Source: Voacanga thouarsii (taxonomy: Eukaryota; Streptophyta; Magnoliopsida; Gentianales; Apocynaceae). Taken from it: a stretch of DNA of 64,000 bases. A program made the position numbers and the translations under genes. A model generated the notes under the pieces. It saw only the letters and a list, made by a program, of their open reading frames with translations. It was not told the origin of the DNA and did not search any database. The stretch is taken from NCBI GenBank assembly GCA_026120185.1, contig JANUWF010001481.1, positions 1,617,001 through 1,681,000 on the forward strand, read 5' to 3'. Positions 58,791 to 64,000 of this stretch are shown in pieces; within the stretch, counting starts at the first letter, position 1; each line of letters begins with the position of its first letter.

Positions 58791-60099
58791 CCTAATCTTC
58801 CAAACTCTAGTTATTTTAATATCAAACTAGATTTATTTTATAACCCCTTTTATTTATTATCAAGCCTTAAAGCTTGGGACACTAGGGACATGATTGTAGT
58901 AAGTTGAGTTAGTTTTATTTGTGAAAGTGAATCTTGGCTTGAGTTTGATTGTGGTTTGTATTTACCCTATACGGGGTTAGGTCAGCTGTTGGAGACCTTT
59001 GTTGTGGGCAAGGATCAGGTAAGCTCCTGTATAAAACCTGTTTGATGCAAAAATGATTCTTTTTATGGCAAGCCAAATGTAGAGTGCATGGTCACTCATT
59101 TTTGTAAAGGCAATTGAGGATTATTTCTATTCTCATTTCAGACAAATAAATTATTTGTAAATCAAGGGGCGGTTTTACTCAAAACCTAAAATTCTTTCTA
59201 AAACCAGTTTTGCCCCAAATTTTGGAAAACCTTAATTGCCATTTTCAAGTGGAACTGTGTTTTGTTCATTTTCTCCCCAAGTAGGATATGTTACGTTGAG
59301 TACTCAATAAGGGTAGGCTAGTAGTACTAGTTTTGAAGAGCAAGAGTGAGTCTTCTGGCAGGAGGCCACCTCCAGAAGATAAGCTCAACTTAGAAAAACG
59401 TCAGTACTACTTAGTCAGGCCGGTCCAAGCTAGCAGTTTGTTTTATTTTAGTCAAGTGACTGTGTTTTGCCGGAATGGACACCCGGTTGTTGTTTGGGTA
59501 TAGAGAAGGAGGAGTATCTTGCCCAGTAGGCCGATTACCTACTTTTGTCAGTCTGCACAAAGTGTTAGGCATTCTGACTAGTTATGGGGCCCAACATGTG
59601 GTAACCCATATTCCTTTCTTTCGAGTGGTTGATTTCATTACTTATGTATGGCTAGAAGAGCCAAAACGCCACTCTTGCTTTTGACTAATGTTTATTGCTT
59701 GCCAATGTTTCTCTTATAAAGATTTCACACTTTGCATCCACGAACTGTTTCTACTAAACACCCAAAGCACACACGGACTTATTGAGATTTCTGTCTCACC
59801 ACCTTTTATCATGATTTCAGGTTGATCCTGTTGTGGGTGAGTAGCTACCTTGGAAGAGAATGTGTCTTATGATTTTATGTATTGCTTTGGGGAGACGAGA
59901 GTGGATGATTTTAATTATGGTTTTTGTTTTGGAATTTCATGGATGTACTTTTGAAGTATTTTGGGTTGTAATAAATTCTTTTTTAGTTTGAGTATTATTT
60001 ATTTCAACAATTTTATTTGTGACCTAGTTATAAAGACCCCTTGTCCTTTGGACGGAGCGACATCCCCGGCCCCGGCGGGCCTAGGTAGCGGGGTGTTAC
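58790..60099 (+). repeat. S-family LTR fragment, 3' 1.3 kb
   Basis: It aligns with the reverse complement of about 32484-33830 and ends with the intact terminus GGGGTGTTACA. Its 5' part is missing together with neighbouring gypsy-2 sequence. The right flank TTATT (60100-60104) would be one target-site copy. ORFs 59475-59684 and 59961-60164 are LTR sequence. Confidence 0.85.
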
Positions 60100-60250
60100 A
60101 TTATTCCATTCATTCTTGTAGTTGTTTCTTAAGCTTCTACAATTCTGTAGGTGCCATTCTGTAAGGAGTCCTTGAAATTGGTTCTGCCGATGGCACTAAC
60201 TCAATAGAAAACTCTACCTCTCTCTCTTCGACAGTAACTCCTTCAATTCC
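60100..60250 (-). pseudogene. pol: Gypsy-2 reverse transcriptase N-terminal stub
   Basis: The minus strand reads PVELKELL then [21 protein letters not shown] and EL-stop-KLKKQLQE, the familiar start of chromovirus RT. The frame is cut by the S-family insertion and deletion directly after this point, so the polymerase core is absent. Confidence 0.8.
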
Positions 60251-60469
60251 ACTGGAGAAATATCTAAATATTCATTCACAACAGGAATGTCTTCGGTTTC
60301 TTAACCTCTCTTGGATTATTAATTATATACGCCAAGTATCCTGTGCACCCTTTCCTTATCATCTTCCGGGCCTTGAGTCCCGACACAAATGCATTACTTT
60401 TCCTTCCAGCCTCACCTACAAGTTCCAATATAGGTTTCCAAGACCAATGGAAACATACTATTTTATGTC

Positions 60470-60830
60470 TACAACTAACTTAAGCATGATGCTGAGATAG
60501 CCCATCCATGCCCAAGACAATATCATACTCCTCTATGGGCAAACTTATCAAATCTCCTTCCAATACTTCATCTCCTACCAAGATCTTAGAGTTCCTATAT
60601 ATTTTCTCTCTTTTCATTTACTTTTCTGATAGGGTACTAACAATCATTTCATATAAAATTTCTTCCCCTTTTGTCTCCATAGAATCAAGAAATGAATTGG
60701 CAACAAAAGGATGCGTAGAATAGGAATCTACCAATACTTTAGCAGTATGATAAAAAATAAGTAGTGTACTTTCCACCACTGTAGTCTGATTATCTGTCTT
60801 TTCTAAGGCCACCATCCGAGCTTTTACTTA
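60470..60830 (-). pseudogene. pol: Gypsy-2 protease
   Basis: ORF 60815-60618 contains VLVDSYSTHPFVANSFLDSM, the retropepsin motif with Tyr in place of Gly in DSG. Further 3' the linker reads IVLGMDGLSQHHA, with Trp changed to Gly. Probably inactive. Confidence 0.75.
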
Positions 60831-60849
60831 CGATTTGGAAAGTCTTGTT

Positions 60850-61700
60850 TTGGAGGTAGAAACCTACCCTAGGTTTCCTCTTTCAAATCCTGACCTTTAT
60901 CCTTGATGGTTACCTCTATGTTAGCTCCTCCTTCTATCCTTCGTGGGTGAAGGCAATTTAAAATCTTATGCTCTATTTCCTCACAATTGAAGCATTTAAA
61001 GGAGGGCGATCCTCCCATCGGGCTAGTCGGGCCTCCCCCCCTTTGCATCTTCCTTTTCCCCTACCATTGAGACCCCCGGGTCTCTTTTAATTCATACCTT
61101 GAAATTTGCCTAGGTTTCTTTTGCCTGCCTGTTCAATATCAGCCATTTTTGTTCTAGAAGCCATTTCTACTACAACGTTATAACTGGTTGGAGCCATACT
61201 TGCTAATACTCTTTTCAGCTCTGGCCGTAAACCCTTCACAAAGTGTCTAACCCTATCTGCTTATGAATGGACTACAAGTGGACAATATTTTATAGTCTAA
61301 TAAAATTCAGCAGCATATTATCCCGCCGTACAGCTTTCTTGCCGAAGAGCTTGAAATTCATCCTCCTTCTTCTCTACTATCCAAATGGGAATAAATTCAT
61401 TCTTAAAACTAGCCTTAAAATCTGTCCACTCCCATTTGCATTGATCTATCTCCCTTGCCCACCAATCTTGGGCAGGTCCTTTCAACTGGAATGTAGCTTG
61501 TTGTATATTCCTTTGCTCTGAATAATTCAGGGCTGCAAAGATCCTTTCCATAAGTTGAATCCAATTCCTAGCCTCCTATTCTGAGTTAGGTCACATTTGA
61601 AAGTACGGAGGGTGAAATTTCAAAATGCGCTCAAGGGCTCGATCCGATTCAACTTCACTTTGCTGACTTTCCTTACTCATACTCTCATTTACCTTAGCAT
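60850..61700 (-). pseudogene. gag: Gypsy-2 Gag capsid core and zinc knuckle
   Basis: ORF 61551-61318 has QQATFQLKGPAQDWWAREI then WTDFKASFKNEFIP, the retrotransposon-gag signature. The zinc knuckle C-F-N-C-E-E-I-E-H-K-I-L-N-C at 60994-60953 keeps exact CX2CX4HX4C spacing although the usual Gly before His is replaced. Stops and shifts separate the pieces. Gypsy-1 lacks the 550 bp that hold this core. Confidence 0.85.
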
Positions 61701-62048
61701 TCTCAGTTAGCTATTGGATTGTGTCAACTATCTTTTGGAAGGTCTGCAATATGGGTGGTTCAAGGTTGTGAGGTGGGGACCTTTCGCTTGTGGTTCCTCC
61801 ACTATTGGTTCAAGGTTATTTCGAGTAACTTGCGATGATCGTCCAGAGGTCTGTTTAGAAGGCATCTATATAGTTTATAAGATTTTACCAGTATAACAAA
61901 TGTAACATAGCTCAAAAGTAGTCATTAAATAGGTATAATGTAATTGGAAAAACATAACACATGTTCATTCTCATTTAATACAAAGCCAGTATAAAATTTG
62001 TGTGCCAAGAACACAGTCATATACACCGGTCGTACTGTACATATCATA

Positions 62049-62738
62049 CTATATATATCTCCATCTCATCCTCCTACTGTCATCCTCACTATCTGATACG
62101 GGAGGTCCTGAATCAGTCGAGATTATATTAGACTCCGCTGCATCAACCTCCTTATCTATGTTCGCATCTGGCTGTAGCCAAACTAATAGCTCTAAGTCTA
62201 TCTCTAAATACTTCTCGGACTCCTTACCTACAGGTACCTCCATCTCGTGTACCTTTTGGTCCTCTCCCGTATCAACAACCTCCAAATCAAGTATCTCCTC
62301 CTTAAGTACCCTGGGTACATCCCCACGTAATATCTTCTTATCATCCTCAGATAATATTGCACCATCGGGGATACTATCCTGCTCATCATCGTCTTGATGG
62401 CGCGGCTCATCACCATCATCAATCTCATCAGAATTGCCACCCTTCTTCTCATGTGGTGATGATGTCCCCTCGGGAGTGGATGCCCTCTCCACAATATGGT
62501 CTCGCACCAATAGAGTAATAACGGGTACAGCTGGGTCAAACCTACTCCCAGAGAGACGAGGTGCATGACGGCGGCCTGGTCCATGTCCTGTCACATGAAA
62601 ATATCCTGGCACATCCGCTCGAAATATCTTCTTGATCTTTCTCGATTTCTTCATGCTTGAGCTTTCACCTATCTCTTTCTTTCCTTCATCATTGCGCTCA
62701 ACCATTGGGTGCTTATCCTTATCACTCCTATCCACCAT
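62049..62738 (-). CDS. gag: Gypsy-2 acidic gag N-terminal extension ORF
   Basis: An open frame of about 230 codons runs from MVDRSDKDKHPMVE to a stop at 62049. The ATG at 62738 is chosen because gypsy-1 starts with MDRSYKGKHPM at the same place; an upstream in-frame ATG at 62765 is only 35 bp from the primer site. The protein has a basic KKSRKIKKIF stretch (about residues 28-38), a Gly/His/Arg section and a long acidic Asp/Glu C-terminal half. This includes EEILDLEVVDTGED and VSDSEDDSRR. No known domain. It is the longest intact frame among the gypsy remnants. Confidence 0.6.
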   Translation of the reverse strand: MVDRSDKDKHPMVERNDEGKKEIGESSSMKKSRKIKKIFRADVPGYFHVTGHGPGRRHAPRLSGSRFDPAVPVITLLVRDHIVERASTPEGTSSPHEKKGGNSDEIDDGDEPRHQDDDEQDSIPDGAILSEDDKKILRGDVPRVLKEEILDLEVVDTGEDQKVHEMEVPVGKESEKYLEIDLELLVWLQPDANIDKEVDAAESNIISTDSGPPVSDSEDDSRRMRWRYI

Positions 62739-62798
62739 ACCTACATAATAAAAGAGTTCTATCAATTCCTATAACGATACCCCAGTTCTATAAACCTA

Positions 62799-62810
62799 GC
62801 TTTGATACCA
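62799..62810 (-). other. Gypsy-2 primer binding site
   Basis: The minus strand reads TGGTATCAAAGC, one base off the initiator-Met site, two bases from the LTR edge. Confidence 0.85.
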
Positions 62811-62812
62811 AT

Positions 62813-63947
62813 TGTAACACCCTTACTAAAGACAATAGCGGAAGTATATCAACACCGAGTGTTGCCCTGTCCAATTTTCTAGACAAAGGGTCTTTATAAT
62901 GGAAACAATAGAGTAAATACTATATAAGGTCCAGACTTAACAATATTCTACACTGATGGCCACACATATACATATATCAGAGGATTTCATATATGCTATC
63001 TCTATTGTAGAATACAGTACATGATCAAAAGGAAAGCTGTCTAGACCAAAACTGCCGACTCTGTGGCATCGTCCTTCTATCTGTAGGTCCGCTCAGCTCT
63101 AGATCCTACAAAAGGTAAGTTAAAAGACACGTGTGAGTGACGAATCACCCAATGAGTCCTATGTGTGCTTGTGTTTTATGAAAAAATAGGGTACATAAAA
63201 ATTTTATGGAATAGCATATCATTTGTTCACTGTAAACAATTCCAAAACTCTCTAAAGAAGAGTTTATCCAGAACTCAATCATTTTTTGAAAATTTTATTT
63301 CAAATTTCAAATCATTGCCCTAGTTTTCAAATCACAGGCTCTTCTCCAACAAAAGGTCAGCTTGTATGCAAGTCCCACAATCCTTGCCTTCAGCATCGCG
63401 TATCATTGTACTGAGACCTTAGCCTCTAGTACTTAACCGTGCGTCGCTAGAATAAGTACACTGCATTGTATTTCTGCTCAGGTATACCGCAACATAACTA
63501 GTGTACTGCAGCACATAATCTTTTACTTGCCACCATAAGCTAGGGGTCCCAATCCTGACGTCAATCACCATCGAGATGGCAAGGAATCAAATGCACTAAG
63601 TGTCCCTACCCAGCATCTAGCGAATGACTCAAAAAAAGAAGCGACCGTAGACACGGTAATTGCCAGGCGCTAAAAGGCAACCCAGGATGACTTATCTTAA
63701 TGTTCTGTCACCCTATTTGGAGTAAGACAATCCCCAAAACTAGCTAGGTTACTTGGGGTTATCTATTTTTAACATGAGCTAGTACAAAGATCAAATTCCT
63801 TGCTGAGTACTCAATGTTACCAATACCAACCCCTTTTGACTTATCAAGCCAGAGGATTTTCTGATCCCACAGGATTTTCAAATCAAAACATTTTTGGGGC
63901 TAAATCACATTTTTCAAGATTTGATCCCACTGACTCACAAGTCAGAT
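62813..63947 (-). repeat. 5' LTR of gypsy-2, 3' portion
   Basis: It starts TGTAACACCCTTAC and aligns with 31119-32275 of gypsy-1. It is interrupted at 63947/63948 after GTCAGAT. Confidence 0.88.
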
Positions 63948-64000
63948 TGTGAAACCCTACCTAAAGCCAACCCTAGAGTAAGGGGGTCGGGATGCATATT
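63948..64000 (+). mobile_element. S-family LTR start, forward
   Basis: TGTGAAACCCTACC and the following 40 bp match the reverse complement of 36757-36704, the 5' end of the S solo LTR. The left flank CAGAT (63943-63947) should be the target duplication. It continues past the window, so solo or full-length is unknown. Confidence 0.85.

Larger units (their letters stand above)
55026..64000 (-). mobile_element. Gypsy-2: chromovirus of the gypsy-1 family, minus strand, rearranged
   Basis: LTR starts TGTAACACCCCTACTAAAG at 55026 and, for the 5' LTR, at 62813. The left flank TATAG (55021-55025) is one half of the target duplication. Between them the pol part from RT to the purine tract is deleted and S-family LTR sequence (58790-60099) sits at the junction. 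RT start, protease, gag and the N-terminal extension remain. The 5' LTR is interrupted at 63948. Confidence 0.88.

Noticed and set aside
62002..62397. 131-codon + strand Ser-rich ORF
   Set aside because: It is the antisense shadow of the acidic gag extension.

Overview
This is a repeat-dominated window from a nuclear plant genome, probably an AT-rich eudicot. The evidence is plant-type LTR retrotransposons primed by initiator-Met tRNA (TGGTATCAGAGC binding sites), a CACTA transposon end, intron-style splice sites, and no bacterial operon structure. I see no intact host gene. The only host-like coding sequence is a minus-strand gene fragment (about 5743-6105) that appears to join the N-terminus of a small plant protein to one exon of a TEL2/TELO2-like gene.

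Layout. 1-2674: 3' end of a forward LTR element, with three 309-bp tandem units and a 1.5-kb LTR. 2675-3830: truncated 5' LTR, primer site and gag start of a second element. 3830-9568: gene-fragment region, AC microsatellite, a 12-unit 152-bp array, and a CACTA terminus. 9572-11180: LTR-like sequence on the minus strand. 11181-39950: nest 1. A decayed SIRE-like host (env-position ORF, purine tract, LTR start) holds a young, nearly complete Ty1-copia element (copia-1, 12432-21640) and an old Ty3/gypsy chromovirus (gypsy-1, 22448-39294, minus). A 4.27-kb solo LTR (S family, 32484-36757, target duplication TAATC) lies inside gypsy-1's 5' LTR. 39950-43047: no gene, with a large TA/TG microsatellite. 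43048-64000: nest 2. A SIRE-type copia (copia-3, forward) is interrupted in its env-position ORF by copia-2 (minus, 50582-55025). Copia-2 is interrupted by gypsy-2 (minus, 55026 to beyond the window), which carries S-family sequence at 58790-60099 and from 63948.

None of the elements looks autonomous. Copia-1 keeps one open frame across gag-pol apart from four stops, but has lost an integrase catalytic Asp and a zinc-knuckle Cys. Gypsy-1 has a gag-core deletion and an altered reverse-transcriptase motif. Copia-3 has many stops, frameshifts and a microsatellite inside pol. The two LTRs of copia-1 differ at roughly 2% of positions by eye, whereas a 300-bp sample of gypsy-1's LTRs differs at about 15%, so copia-1 is much younger.

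The less ordinary signals are: palindromes clustered upstream of a TATA box in the first LTR; a hairpin repeated in each 309-bp unit; a gag N-terminus rich in SUMO-interaction-like motifs with an H3-tail-like start; the TEL2 chimera; GCCGAC (DRE core) clusters conserved in the chromovirus LTRs; a strong GC-rich hairpin in the copia-1 leader; and a tRNA-like promoter inside the S-family LTR.
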